A stretch of DNA of 64,000 nucleotides from an uncultured Clostridia bacterium (GCA_946414315.1 CAMKNZ010000007.1:1-64000); one strand, 5' to 3'. Numbered from the stretch's first letter, positions 48,389 through 57,389 are shown. Numbers and translations are program-made. The notes: a model not told the origin generated them from the letters alone.

Positions 48389-49636
48389 TTATCTCCTGAA
48401 CCTCGTGGCGCGGGTATGGCAGAGATAGCGGAGGGCGTCCATGGCGTGGTCGTGGTCCTTCACCGGGCGTTCCTCCCCTTTCCGGCGGGCCTTGTCGTCC
48501 CAGACATAGCTGTGGATTTCCCGCAGGAGCGCGGGGCAGCGGTTCCGCTCCGCCCGGACCAGCCGGTTTCCGATGAGCACCGCCGTGGTGGCGACGCCCT
48601 CCCGGACGTCGTTCTTCGCGTCCAGCACCCGGAAACCGCGGTTCCGCAGTTCCGCCTTGAAGCTGGCGGCGCTGGGGTCCACGATCACCTGGATATTCCG
48701 GTCCCCTTCAAGGAAGCGCTCCAGGTCGGCGGCGTACTCCGCGTCGGTCTTTTGGCGGCGCCGGACGGCGGAGTCCCAGTAATACTCCTTCATGATCCAG
48801 AAGGTCTTTCCGTCGTCCCGCACATCCAGGAAGACGCAGGGATTCACCGTGCCGTAGTCCACGGCGCAGAACCGGCGCATATCCCGGAAGGGGATCTCTT
48901 CCTCCCCCCGTTCCTCCGCCAGGAAGGTGTTCGCCCGGTCGTCCCACATGGGATAGACGGCGCCCTCGGCGCTGACCCATTCCCCCAGGATATACTGGCG
49001 GTAAAAAACGCCCGAAAAGCTTCGGGCGTAACTCTCCCGGATCTGCGGGGAGAGGGTCAGGTTGTCGTCCATGGTGAAGTGAAGCCGGTACAGGCCGATC
49101 TCCTCCGCCCGGTCGATAAAATCCGTCTTGAGGTAATGGTAGGCCCCGTTCGGGTTGCAGTTGAGGAAGATCCGGCTGCCCTCCACGGAGCAGCGACCGA
49201 TCATCTGGTCGATAAAGGAGCGGGGAAACAGGGCCGCCTCGTCGGCGTAGGCGCCGGCGGCGGTCATGCCCTGGAGCTTGTCCTGGGCGTTGTCCTTGTC
49301 CGCGCCGAACAGGTAATAGCTGTTTCCGCCCACCAGCAGGCGGGCCTCGCCCCGTTTCCATTCCGCCGGGATGCCCAGGGTTTCGAGCATGGCCAGCATG
49401 GGGCCGAGCACGTTGCGCGCCAGCGCGCCGGAGGTGACCCCGGCCAGGATGAAATCCTGTCCCCGGAAACTGTCCAGGCTCCAGAGAAGGAAGGAAAGGA
49501 TCATCGCCACGGTCTTGCCGCTGCGGATGGCGCCGTCCGCCAGGACGATGCGCCTGTCCTCAACCCCCGAGCCGGGCCGCCACCAGTTCAGCAGCTGACG
49601 CTGTTTGCGCGAGAAAGGCTGAAACCGGAAACTCAT
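48389..49636 (-). CDS. Phage terminase large subunit
   Basis: The 415-residue protein has the ATPase Walker A-like motif VLADGAIRSGKTVAMILS (about residues 33-45) and Walker B GAYADEAALFP. The coupling segment FLNCNPNGAYHYLK and the nuclease part FCAVDYGTVNPCVFLDV, QVIVDPSAASFKAEL and DHDHAMDALRYL follow. All acidic nuclease positions expected for the RNase H-like fold seem present, so it looks able to package DNA. It overlaps the small subunit gene by four bases. Confidence 0.9.
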   Translation of the reverse strand: MSFRFQPFSRKQRQLLNWWRPGSGVEDRRIVLADGAIRSGKTVAMILSFLLWSLDSFRGQDFILAGVTSGALARNVLGPMLAMLETLGIPAEWKRGEARLLVGGNSYYLFGADKDNAQDKLQGMTAAGAYADEAALFPRSFIDQMIGRCSVEGSRIFLNCNPNGAYHYLKTDFIDRAEEIGLYRLHFTMDDNLTLSPQIRESYARSFSGVFYRQYILGEWVSAEGAVYPMWDDRANTFLAEERGEEEIPFRDMRRFCAVDYGTVNPCVFLDVRDDGKTFWIMKEYYWDSAVRRRQKTDAEYAADLERFLEGDRNIQVIVDPSAASFKAELRNRGFRVLDAKNDVREGVATTAVLIGNRLVRAERNRCPALLREIHSYVWDDKARRKGEERPVKDHDHAMDALRYLCHTRATRFRR

Positions 49637-50049
49637 TCCCCGCCGCCTTCCTGCCCTGCCTCCGGATACAGCTCCCGCAGTTCCTCCCGCGTAGGGGCCA
49701 TGGCGGCGTTCAGCGCCTGGATGGCGGCCTCGGCGCTCTCCCCGGGATCCTTTCCCGCGTCCGGCAGGAAGCGGTTATACTGCTGGGAGATGATCGTGGC
49801 GCTCTTCTTCAGCTGGTCGAAGCTGGCCCGGCGGATGGCGATGAGCCCGTCCTGCCGGATCATGGAAAGCATCTCTTTCAGGGAATGGCGGCTGTAGTTT
49901 TTCCGGCACCAGGCTTCCAGTTTCCGTTCCGTGGTGCCCACATAGCCGAGGATCTCCTCCGTGGCGCACTGCAGCGCCCCCAGTTCCTCAAACAGTTCCT
50001 TCGTCAGGTCCCGGCGCAGGCCGGTCAGTACGGTGGGTTCGGCAGGCAT
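49633..50049 (-). CDS. Phage terminase small subunit-like protein
   Basis: The ATG at 50049, after GGGGGG, gives 138 residues. The pattern FEELGALQCATEEILGYVGTTERKLEAWCRKNY is a helix-turn-helix of the type found in small terminases. SFDQLKKSATIISQQYNRFLPDAG and an acidic tail follow. It recognises DNA for packaging. A terminator hairpin of the upstream gene lies only about 30 bases before its start, leaving no room for a promoter. Confidence 0.75.
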   Translation of the reverse strand: MPAEPTVLTGLRRDLTKELFEELGALQCATEEILGYVGTTERKLEAWCRKNYSRHSLKEMLSMIRQDGLIAIRRASFDQLKKSATIISQQYNRFLPDAGKDPGESAEAAIQALNAAMAPTREELRELYPEAGQEGGGE

Positions 50050-50079
50050 GCATATCCCCCCTTTCCGGGAAAAATAAAG

Positions 50080-50107
50080 AAGCTTCGGCTGCAGCCGAAG
50101 CTTTTTC
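50080..50107. terminator. Bidirectional terminator at the upstream end of the phage cassette
   Basis: AAGCTTCGGC-tgca-GCCGAAGCTT is followed by TTTTC on the plus strand and by CTTTATTTTT on the minus strand. On the minus strand it ends the BspA-like gene and lies directly before the terminase small subunit gene. Confidence 0.8.
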
Positions 50108-50174
50108 ATTTTGAAGATATCGCGGGACCATACTCCGTGTCAAGTGCCGCGGGACTCCGGGGGAACTCCGGCGG

Positions 50175-52112
50175 TCATTCGTCGTCTTCGCCGCTGTCCG
50201 CTTCCCCGACTTTCTCCCAGATGGAACCGTCCCAGTTGCGCAGGTTCTCCTCGTCGACCATTCTCTCATTCTCCGCGCAGTGCCTGGCGGCGACGGTTCC
50301 CTCGTTCGCGTAAATGATCATATCATCCGGGCAGTCGTTGAAAATAAACGAGCCGATGGAAGTAATCTCGTCCGGGAAGATCACGGTCATCAGGCTGGTA
50401 CAGCCTTCAAACGCGTTTTTCTTGATCTGTCTGGTGCTGTGGGGGAAGGTGATGCTTTCCAGGCCGGAACAGTGGGCGAACGCTTTCTCGCCGACGGTCC
50501 GGATCCTGTTCGGCAGCTGGATCTCCTTCAGCGCGTAGCAGGACTCGAATGCCCTGTCGCCGATGGTCTTCGTCCGGGGAGGAAGGACCACGTCGGTCAG
50601 GTTTGTGCAGCTGTTAAAGGTGTCCGCGGGAAGGATCGTCATGTCCTGCGGCAGCGTGACGCCGGTCAGGCCGGTGCAGCCCCTGAACACGTTGACGCCG
50701 AGGGTGGTCACCGTGTCGGGAATCGCGACCTCCTTCAGGGAGACGCAGGTGGCGAAGGCGCCGGCACCGATCGTCTCGAGCCCTTCGGGCAGGTTGATTT
50801 CCTTCAGGCTCTTGGCCAGCGCGAAGGCACTGTCCCCGATGACCTTCAGGCCTTCCGGCAGGATCACTTCCTCCATCTGCTCGTTATGGGCGAGACAGAG
50901 CGTGGGCAGCGTATCGACGCCTGCCGGGATCCGGATGCTGCGCAGAGACGTGCAGTATTCAAACGCCCAGTTGCCGATGGACGTCACCGTATCGGGCAGG
51001 CTGATTTCCTCCAGGTTTTCACAGTAGGAGAAAGCCAGTTCCCTGATGACCGTGACGGAATCCGGCACGTTGATCCTTTTCAGCCGGCTGCTCTCAAAGG
51101 CGCTGATCCCGATGATCTCGGTCCCTTCCGGAACGTCGTATACCCCGTCGTATTCGCCCATCGTCTTGACCTGGGGGCAGCAGAGGAGTTCGTTCCGCTC
51201 TTTGTTGAACAGCACGCCGCCCCGCATCTCCAGCGTGGGATGGGTGGCGGAGATCACCAGCCGGGTCAGCATCGAGCAGCCGGTGAAGGGATTGCCGGCC
51301 AGGTCCGTCAGCTGGTCCGGAATAATCACTTCCTCCAGCTTGTTGCAGTCCTGGAAGGCTTTGTTCCCCAGGAGCTTCAGGCTCTGGGGCAGGATGAGTT
51401 CCGTCAGCTCGGTGCAGCCGTTGAACGCGCTCTCTTCGATGACCTCCAGGCCTTCCTGCAGGATCACTTCCTTCAGGTCCTGGCAGGTGCAGAAAGCGTT
51501 CTCCCCGATGATCTTGATATCTTTCGGGACCGTATAGCTGTCCTCCGTCCCCAGCGCGTGGAACCAGCTGATCAGGCAGTGGTCCGCTTTGCGGATCAGC
51601 GCGCCGTTCCGGATCTCATAGAGCTTGTTCTCTCCGGAGAAGGAGACGTCCGTCAGGTTGTCGCACAGGTTGAAAGGATTGTAGCCGATGTCCTCCAGGC
51701 TTTCCGGCAGCTCGATGGAGCGGAGGCCCTTGCAGTTGCTGAACGCCTTGAAGCCGAGGCTCTTCAGGTTCTTTGACAGCCTGATCTCCTCAATGCCGTC
51801 GCAGGAGGAAAACGCCTGCGATCCGATGGCGGTCACCGTGTCCGGAATATAGACGGAATAGATCGTCCTTTTGAGCTTGAACGCTTCATTCCCGATCTCG
51901 GTGACCGGGTAGCCGTCCAGTTCTTCCGGAATGATCACACTCTCCAGGGAGCCGTGGAACCTGACGATCCGGGCCGTATTTTCCTCCGTGACCTCGTATT
52001 CATAGTTCCACTTGGTGGTTGTGTCAGCGCAGGAAACGCTGACCTGCAGGCACAGCAGCGCCGCTGTCAGCAGCAGGCAGAACAGCCTTTTCACATTGTT
52101 GTTTCGATCCAT
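50175..52112 (-). CDS. BspA-like leucine-rich repeat surface protein, large
   Basis: The ATG at 52112 gives 645 residues with a signal peptide (MDRNNNVKRLFCLLLTAALLCLQVSVSCA). A WNYEYEVTEENTARIVRF lead-in is followed by about 20 repeats of 23 residues of the BspA/TpLRR type (AFxxCxxLxEIxLPxxVxxIGxxAF). The first section is similar to the lead-in of the 40589 protein (SGDYLYTIQDDGTAMIKKYTG). It is probably a surface adhesin. The end is acidic and lacks a recognised anchor. Downstream is a terminator at 50080. Confidence 0.85.
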   Translation of the reverse strand: MDRNNNVKRLFCLLLTAALLCLQVSVSCADTTTKWNYEYEVTEENTARIVRFHGSLESVIIPEELDGYPVTEIGNEAFKLKRTIYSVYIPDTVTAIGSQAFSSCDGIEEIRLSKNLKSLGFKAFSNCKGLRSIELPESLEDIGYNPFNLCDNLTDVSFSGENKLYEIRNGALIRKADHCLISWFHALGTEDSYTVPKDIKIIGENAFCTCQDLKEVILQEGLEVIEESAFNGCTELTELILPQSLKLLGNKAFQDCNKLEEVIIPDQLTDLAGNPFTGCSMLTRLVISATHPTLEMRGGVLFNKERNELLCCPQVKTMGEYDGVYDVPEGTEIIGISAFESSRLKRINVPDSVTVIRELAFSYCENLEEISLPDTVTSIGNWAFEYCTSLRSIRIPAGVDTLPTLCLAHNEQMEEVILPEGLKVIGDSAFALAKSLKEINLPEGLETIGAGAFATCVSLKEVAIPDTVTTLGVNVFRGCTGLTGVTLPQDMTILPADTFNSCTNLTDVVLPPRTKTIGDRAFESCYALKEIQLPNRIRTVGEKAFAHCSGLESITFPHSTRQIKKNAFEGCTSLMTVIFPDEITSIGSFIFNDCPDDMIIYANEGTVAARHCAENERMVDEENLRNWDGSIWEKVGEADSGEDDE

Positions 52113-52135
52113 CTTGCTGAATCCATCCTTCTGTA

Positions 52136-52939
52136 TCAATAAATCAGGTCCAGGTCGTCGGCGTTGAAGAACAGGAAGGTCCTGAAATGGGACTCGCTCT
52201 CTTTTTTGCTCCGGAAAACGATGCCCAGGATCGGGTTGTGCTCCTTGTCGGGGCTGTGGAACTTCGGCGGATTGCTGAAACACAGGAGTACGCGGGTACC
52301 GTCCGGCACCGTGCCCCGGTGGGATTTCCGGTCAATAGGCTCCCAGCGGCTCTTGTCCCGGTAGACGGCGATGGCGTATCCGTACCGGACGGCCTCGGTC
52401 AGGCTCCGGGTCCAGTAAGGAACGGTCACGAACTGGGTCACGTCGATCCAGGTCTCCTTCATCGTGTCCAGCCGGATCACATTGAGGTAACCGGTGTATT
52501 TATGCCCTATCCCTTCCCGGATGGACTGGTCCACCACCAGCACCGGGGTCTTGTGGCGGATCATGTCGTCGGACTGCTCTGTCCAGTCGGGCCCGTAGAC
52601 CGGCAGGATCCAGGGCGTCGAGGTAAAGGTGTTGAAACGGCTGACCTCCCAGCCGGTCTGCAGCGCGGCGTAACCGACGACGCCGCGGTAATCCGGTTCT
52701 TCCCCGGGGGTGTCCGGATTGCCCCGGCCCTTCATCTCCGGCGCGCTCCGCGGCCTGAGGGGCTGCCCCTCCGCGTTTTTCAGCCCGAGCTCGTCCGCCG
52801 CGTTCTGCGCCAGCAGGATCGTGACGTCCGGTACATCCGTGCCCTGTTCCGCCAGGGCGGAAGAACAGCCGGACAGAAGCAGCAGCGCCAGGACCAGCGC
52901 ACCTGCCCTGAAACAAACCGACCGTCTTCCCGTTCCCAC
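52136..52939 (-). CDS. Predicted lipoprotein, unknown function
   Basis: The GTG at 52939, with GGGGAGGAA, gives 267 residues. The lipoprotein signal ALVLALLLLSGCSS is clear. The mature part contains EPDYRGVVGYAALQTGWEVSRFNTFTSTPWILPVYG and WTEQSDDMIRHKTPVLVVDQ, KYTGYLNVIRLDTMKETWIDVTQFV. It has no recognised domain. It lies 23 bases before the BspA-like gene and is likely in the same operon. An in-frame upstream extension to 53005 lacks a good signal. Confidence 0.65.
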   Translation of the reverse strand: MGTGRRSVCFRAGALVLALLLLSGCSSALAEQGTDVPDVTILLAQNAADELGLKNAEGQPLRPRSAPEMKGRGNPDTPGEEPDYRGVVGYAALQTGWEVSRFNTFTSTPWILPVYGPDWTEQSDDMIRHKTPVLVVDQSIREGIGHKYTGYLNVIRLDTMKETWIDVTQFVTVPYWTRSLTEAVRYGYAIAVYRDKSRWEPIDRKSHRGTVPDGTRVLLCFSNPPKFHSPDKEHNPILGIVFRSKKESESHFRTFLFFNADDLDLIY

Positions 52940-53122
52940 GGCGTTTCCTCCCCGCCCGCCGGCACGAAACCAGGCCGCCGGCAGCCGATTTTTTATGTGA
53001 AACAAGTATCTTGAACCCTTTGTTGTTGAATCAGTATACCACGAACCGGACTTTTTGTCTAATTCTTAATTCTGTATGCTTCCGCGGCTGTATCCCCTGT
53101 CTTTATTGTGCATTGCCCCGGT

Positions 53123-53142
53123 CAATTCCGAATTATGAATTG
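53123..53142. repeat. AT-rich dispersed repeat
   Basis: CAATTCCGAATTATGAATTG, flanked at 53061-53075 by AATTCTTAATTCTG. The remaining intergenic text (52940-53224) holds only a GC hairpin at 53174-53198 just upstream of the COG0523 gene. Confidence 0.5.
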
Positions 53143-53224
53143 ACAAAGGCCGAAGCAAGCGATATAAAAGGATTGCCGCCGGGTTTTGCGGCGGCGCAGC
53201 GTAAAGAAAGAAGGATACTGAAAA

Positions 53225-54379
53225 ATGGTTAAAGTAAATGTGATCTCCGGCTTCCTGGGCGCGGGCAAGACCACGCTCATCCGGAAACTGCTGACCGGCC
53301 GTCTCCGGAACGAAAAGGTCGTACTGCTGGAGAATGAATACGGCGAGATTGGAATCGACGGCGGCTTCATGAAGGACGCCGGCATCACCGTGACCGAGCT
53401 GAACGCGGGCTGCATCTGCTGCACCCTGGCCGGGGACTTCCAGGCCGCGGTGGACCAGCTGATCGACACCTATCATCCGGACCGGATCCTGGTGGAGCCC
53501 ACCGGCGTGGGCAAGCTCAGCGAGATCCTGGCCGCCGTGGAAAAGGCGAAGGCCCGCCATCCCGAGATCGAGACCGGCGGCAGCGCCACCGTGGTGGACG
53601 CCGGCAAGTGCCGCATGTATATGAAGAACTTCGGCGAATTCTTCCTGGACCAGGTGAAGAGCGCCTCCACCGTCATCTTCAGCCGCACCCAGCTGCTGGA
53701 CCCGGAACGGGTGGAAAAGAGCCGCCTGCTGATCGCCGAGGCCCATCCGGACGCCCGGATCATCACCACGCCCTGGGACGACATGGAGCCGGACTTCATG
53801 CTGGACGTCATCGAGAACGGCAAGCCGATCTGGTTCGCGCCGCTGGAAGACGAGGACGATGACGACGAAGACGAGCATGAGCATCATCACCACCATCACG
53901 ACGACGACGATGACGACGATGATGAGGATGAACATGAGCATCATCACCACCATCACGACGATGACGACGATGATGACGATGATGACGATGAGGATGAGGA
54001 GCATGAGCATCATGACCATCACGGCCATGAGCACCATCATGACCATGACCATGAGCATCACCATCACCACCATCACCACCACGGCGCGGACGAGCACGAC
54101 GCGGACGAGGTCTTCGGCACCATCGGCCTGGAGACCGCGCAGCGCTATGAGATCGACGAGATCCGCGCCATCCTGGCAAAGCTGTCCGACGAAGAGGAAT
54201 ACGGCCGGGTGCTGCGCTCCAAGGGCATCCTGCAGAACGCCGCGGGCGGCTGGTTCCAGTTTGACTACGTGCCCGGCGAAATCGATATCCGCGAAGGCAG
54301 CGCCGACTATACCGGCCGCCTGTGCGTGATCGGCGCCGACCTGAACGAAAAAGCGCTGACGGAGTTGTTTCATCTATGA
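53225..54379 (+). CDS. COG0523/CobW-type GTP-dependent metal chaperone with long His/Asp region
   Basis: The 384-residue protein begins VNVISGFLGAGKTTLIRKLL (Walker A GFLGAGKTT) and has the family metal motif NAGCICCTL (CxCC) near residue 62. VEPTGVGKLSEIL and SRTQLLD-type G-motifs follow. Residues of about 215-295 are almost entirely His, Asp and Glu, a large metal-binding region. The C-terminal CobW_C domain (GRVLRSKGILQNAAGGWFQFDYVPGE) completes it. Such proteins deliver or sense Zn, Ni or Co. It overlaps the next GTPase gene by four bases. Confidence 0.88.
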   Translation: MVKVNVISGFLGAGKTTLIRKLLTGRLRNEKVVLLENEYGEIGIDGGFMKDAGITVTELNAGCICCTLAGDFQAAVDQLIDTYHPDRILVEPTGVGKLSEILAAVEKAKARHPEIETGGSATVVDAGKCRMYMKNFGEFFLDQVKSASTVIFSRTQLLDPERVEKSRLLIAEAHPDARIITTPWDDMEPDFMLDVIENGKPIWFAPLEDEDDDDEDEHEHHHHHHDDDDDDDDEDEHEHHHHHHDDDDDDDDDDDEDEEHEHHDHHGHEHHHDHDHEHHHHHHHHHGADEHDADEVFGTIGLETAQRYEIDEIRAILAKLSDEEEYGRVLRSKGILQNAAGGWFQFDYVPGEIDIREGSADYTGRLCVIGADLNEKALTELFHL

Positions 54380-55326
54380 TCCGAAGATTTGTACCGGTCT
54401 ACCTGATCACCGGCTTCATTGAATCCGGCAAGACCACCCTCGGCCTGACAGTGCTGGCCAACGACCGCTTCACCAACGGCGGGAAGGTGCTGGTGCTGTG
54501 CTGCGAGGAAGGCGAAACCGAGTGGGACGACAAGAGCCTGGAAAAGTATAAGGGCGTGCTGGTTACCCTGGACAGCGCGGACGAGCTGACCACGGCGAAG
54601 CTCGCGCAGCTGGACAAGGAGATCGAGCCCACCTGCGTCATCATGGAATACAACACCATGTGGGGCATGGAAAAGCTGGACGAGATCAGCCTGCCGAAGC
54701 TGTGGGACTGGGCCCAGGTGGTCACCACGGCGGACGCCACCACCTTCGACAACTACATGACCAACATGCGGAAGATCCTGACGGACCCGATGAAGGCCGC
54801 GGACATGATCTACGTCAACCGCTGCGGGGAAAACTTCAACAAGAGCTCCTGGCGCAAACAGCTGCGCGCCATGAACAGCGCCGCCACGATCCTCTTTGAG
54901 AACCTGGACGGCACCGTGGACGACGGCATCCGGGACGAGGACCTGCCCTACGACATGAAGGCGGACATCATCCGGATCTCGGACGAACAGTTCGGCCTGT
55001 TCTACGTGGACAGCATGGACCATCCGGAACGCTACGACGGCAAGGTCGTTTCCCTCACGGGCCAGGCCTGGAAGCGCCGGGAATTCCCGAAGGGCTTCTA
55101 CTACTTCGCCCGGGAGGCCATGACCTGCTGCGCCAACGACATCGCACCCTGCGGCTGGGTCTGCAAGGGCGAGCGCACGCCGGACAACAAGACCTATTTC
55201 AACCTGACGGCCCGGTGCAAACTGGTACAGGGCCCGGACGGCCAGACCGCGCTGATGCTCAACGAGCTGAAGTGCGAACGGGGCAAGGCGCCCCGGGAAA
55301 CCCTGGTCAACTTTGTCAATCTGTAA
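54376..55326 (+). CDS. Second COG0523-related GTP-binding protein (TIGR03943-like partner)
   Basis: The ATG at 54376 overlaps the preceding stop (ATGA) and gives 316 residues. It has Walker A GFIESGKTTLGL and the LCCEEGETEWDD cysteine/glutamate motif near residue 42. YNTMWGMEKL and a C-terminal half of about 120 residues (VVSLTGQAWKRREFPKGFYYFAREAMTCCANDIAPCGWVCKGE) follow. The latter resembles the TIGR03943 domain that often accompanies such GTPases. It probably works with the upstream His-rich chaperone in metal handling. Confidence 0.8.
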   Translation: MIRRFVPVYLITGFIESGKTTLGLTVLANDRFTNGGKVLVLCCEEGETEWDDKSLEKYKGVLVTLDSADELTTAKLAQLDKEIEPTCVIMEYNTMWGMEKLDEISLPKLWDWAQVVTTADATTFDNYMTNMRKILTDPMKAADMIYVNRCGENFNKSSWRKQLRAMNSAATILFENLDGTVDDGIRDEDLPYDMKADIIRISDEQFGLFYVDSMDHPERYDGKVVSLTGQAWKRREFPKGFYYFAREAMTCCANDIAPCGWVCKGERTPDNKTYFNLTARCKLVQGPDGQTALMLNELKCERGKAPRETLVNFVNL

Positions 55327-55347
55327 GATAGAGGAGATGATCCCCTG

Positions 55348-56181
55348 ATGTGGCACCTGGTTGCTGACACAGCCTGCGATCTCTATACGCTCGACGGCGG
55401 CGAAGGCGCGCTTGACTTCACCACCATCCCCTTCTCGATCCGGATCGGCGGGAAGGAATATATCGACGACGAGCGGATGCCCATCGACGAGATGCTCGAG
55501 GCAAACGAGACCCACGCGGAGATCGCCCAGACCGCCTGCCCTTCCCCGGAAGACTGGCGGCAGAAGTTCTCGGCCCCCGGTCCCGTGATCGCCTTCACGA
55601 TCTCCAGCGCCCTGTCCGGCAGCTACAACAGCGCCTGCACCGGGCGGGACATGATCCTGGAAGAGGAACCGGACAAGCAGATCGCCGTCATCGACAGCAA
55701 GGCCACCGGCCCCGAGGAAGCGATGCTGATCTGGCGCGCCCGGGACCTGATCCTGGCGGGCAAAACCATTGAGGAAATCGAAAAGGACCTGAACGAAACC
55801 GCCGAAAAGATCCATACCAGTTTCGCCCTGTCCTCCTACCGCAACCTGATCAAGAACGGCCGGGTCAGCCGCCTGATCGGCTTCATCGCCGGCCACCTGG
55901 GTTTCTGGGGCATCGGCATCGGGGACGAAAAGGGCGAGATCGCCATCCGCGGCAAAGCCCGGGGCAGCAAGAGCATGGTCCGCTTCCTGGTGGAAGAGAT
56001 CACCCGGGTCGGCGTGGCCGGCAAACAGATCCTGATCAGCCACTGCCGGAACCTGAAGGACGCCGAAGCGCTGAAAGCCGCGCTGGAAGCCGCCTTCTCC
56101 GGCATCGAGGTCCTGGTCCAGGAGGCCCGCGGGCTCGACAGCTTTTACGCTGAGCGCAGCGGGCTGATCATCGGATACTGA
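55348..56181 (+). CDS. DegV family fatty-acid-binding protein
   Basis: The 277-residue protein has the DegV landmarks: LVADTACDL at the start, TIPFSIRIGGKEYIDDERM, TACPSPEDWRQKF, VIAFTISSALSGSYNSA (SGSY loop), VIDSKATGPEEAMLI, and SSYRNLIKNGRVSRL. It ends with ERSGLIIGY, close to the usual AGPGxxGxxF end but altered. These proteins bind fatty acids for FakA. No fakA gene is nearby. GATAGAGGAG precedes the start, and the gene lies 21 bases after the GTPase gene. Confidence 0.9.
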   Translation: MWHLVADTACDLYTLDGGEGALDFTTIPFSIRIGGKEYIDDERMPIDEMLEANETHAEIAQTACPSPEDWRQKFSAPGPVIAFTISSALSGSYNSACTGRDMILEEEPDKQIAVIDSKATGPEEAMLIWRARDLILAGKTIEEIEKDLNETAEKIHTSFALSSYRNLIKNGRVSRLIGFIAGHLGFWGIGIGDEKGEIAIRGKARGSKSMVRFLVEEITRVGVAGKQILISHCRNLKDAEALKAALEAAFSGIEVLVQEARGLDSFYAERSGLIIGY

Positions 56182-56204
56182 GCCCTTTCAGGCTAAAAAA
56201 GAAA

Positions 56205-56236
56205 GACTGCATTCCGTCCGGAACGCAGTCCTTGTT
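56205..56236. terminator. Bidirectional terminator
   Basis: GACTGCATTCCG-tc-CGGAACGCAGTC followed by CTTGTTTT. It separates degV-type and lipocalin-like genes that converge. Confidence 0.75.
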
Positions 56237-56246
56237 TTGTTATGGA

Positions 56247-57389
56247 TTATTTGTTTTCAGCCCAGGCGAAGGCTTCCACCTGCGTCAGGGCAATGCCGTT
56301 CGCTTCGCAGTACTTTTCAACCCGGTCGTCCACGCTGGTCACCAGGGTGATGGAGCTGTTCGCGCCCAGTTCATGGTTGTAGATGCTCTCATCCTTCACC
56401 AGGTAGATATTGCCCTCGGCGTCTTCCAGGGCGTAAGCCACATGGATCCGGGACATGGGGGCGTCGGTGCCGTTGGCGACCGTCGCCTTCATGCAGGAGC
56501 TTTCATAATCGTGCTCGGGCACATAGACCGGATCCGCCGCTTCCAGGTTCACGTCGATGCTGTAGGGATCGCTGTCGAATTCCAGGTTCGCCGCGTAAGT
56601 ATACTCAGCGTTCTCGGGAACGTCTGTGTTGGTGCAGGCGATCGTGACTTCGCCGGGCTCCACGTATTTGGAACCGGTGGAGGCAAAATACTTCTCCTCG
56701 GCGACCGTGTTGCCTTCGGCGTCCGTCACGATCAGGTTGCAGCCCTTAAGATACACGGGCGCGGACGTGTTGTTCTGGAGCTTGACGGTATAATAGGCAC
56801 GGAAGCCGTTGTAGCTTTCGGCTACAAAGAACTTTTCACCCACCACGTCCAGCTTCGCTTCGCCGGCAGGTTCGGCTGCGGGCTCGGCCGCGGGCTCAGA
56901 AGCGGGTTCCGCCGCGGGTTCGGCAGGCGTTTCATCGCTGCCGACGCTTCCGCTCAGCGCCTGGGTTTCCGCCGCGAAATTCACCATGATCGAAAGCAGT
57001 TCCGCCTCGTCCATGCCTTCGGGCAGTTCATATTCTTCCCCGCCCATGTATTTCTGGATCAGGTCCATCGGCACCCTGCCCGCTTCCCGGACGACCGGGA
57101 TGGGGAGCTTGTCGCTGAAGAGCTTCTCTCCGTCCCAGGCGAAGGTGAGCGGAGATCCGTCGATCGTAATGGTTACGGAAGCGTCGTCAGCCGTCCAGCT
57201 GCCGGTAAATGTTTCTTCCTGCCCGGGCATCTCAGCGGTCGCGGTACCGTCCGCGTTCAACTCAAAATGACCGGCGGTCACATCCGCCAGGACCATATAC
57301 CAGGTTCCGGAAAAATCCTCGCCCAGGGCGGGGACAGCCGCCAGCAGCAGGCACAGCGCCAGCACCATCGCAGTCAGTTTCTTCATCAT
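56247..57389 (-). CDS. Secreted protein with lipocalin-like and FxLYD/DUF5067-like parts
   Basis: The 380-residue protein follows AAAGGAG and has a signal peptide (MKKLTAMVLALCLLLAAVPALG-ED). Residues 24-110 form a lipocalin-like unit (FSGTWYMVLADVTAGHFELNADGTATAEM...FTGSWTADDASVTITIDG). A Pro/Ala/Glu spacer and a beta domain (EKFFVAESYNGFRAYYTVKLQNNTSAPVYLKGCNLIVTDAEGNTV) follow, then a similar second beta part. The first unit resembles that of the divergent neighbour at 57609. Its function is unknown. Confidence 0.75.
   Translation of the reverse strand: MMKKLTAMVLALCLLLAAVPALGEDFSGTWYMVLADVTAGHFELNADGTATAEMPGQEETFTGSWTADDASVTITIDGSPLTFAWDGEKLFSDKLPIPVVREAGRVPMDLIQKYMGGEEYELPEGMDEAELLSIMVNFAAETQALSGSVGSDETPAEPAAEPASEPAAEPAAEPAGEAKLDVVGEKFFVAESYNGFRAYYTVKLQNNTSAPVYLKGCNLIVTDAEGNTVAEEKYFASTGSKYVEPGEVTIACTNTDVPENAEYTYAANLEFDSDPYSIDVNLEAADPVYVPEHDYESSCMKATVANGTDAPMSRIHVAYALEDAEGNIYLVKDESIYNHELGANSSITLVTSVDDRVEKYCEANGIALTQVEAFAWAENK

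Noticed and set aside
47464-49897. Long plus-strand open frames opposite portal and terminase
   Set aside because: Shadow frames in high-GC DNA. The minus-strand proteins carry clear portal and terminase motifs.
53859-54329. Separate Met/Thr/Ile-repeat gene inside the COG0523 gene
   Set aside because: This open frame is only the shifted reading of the His/Asp repeat tract. The COG0523 frame has all family motifs.
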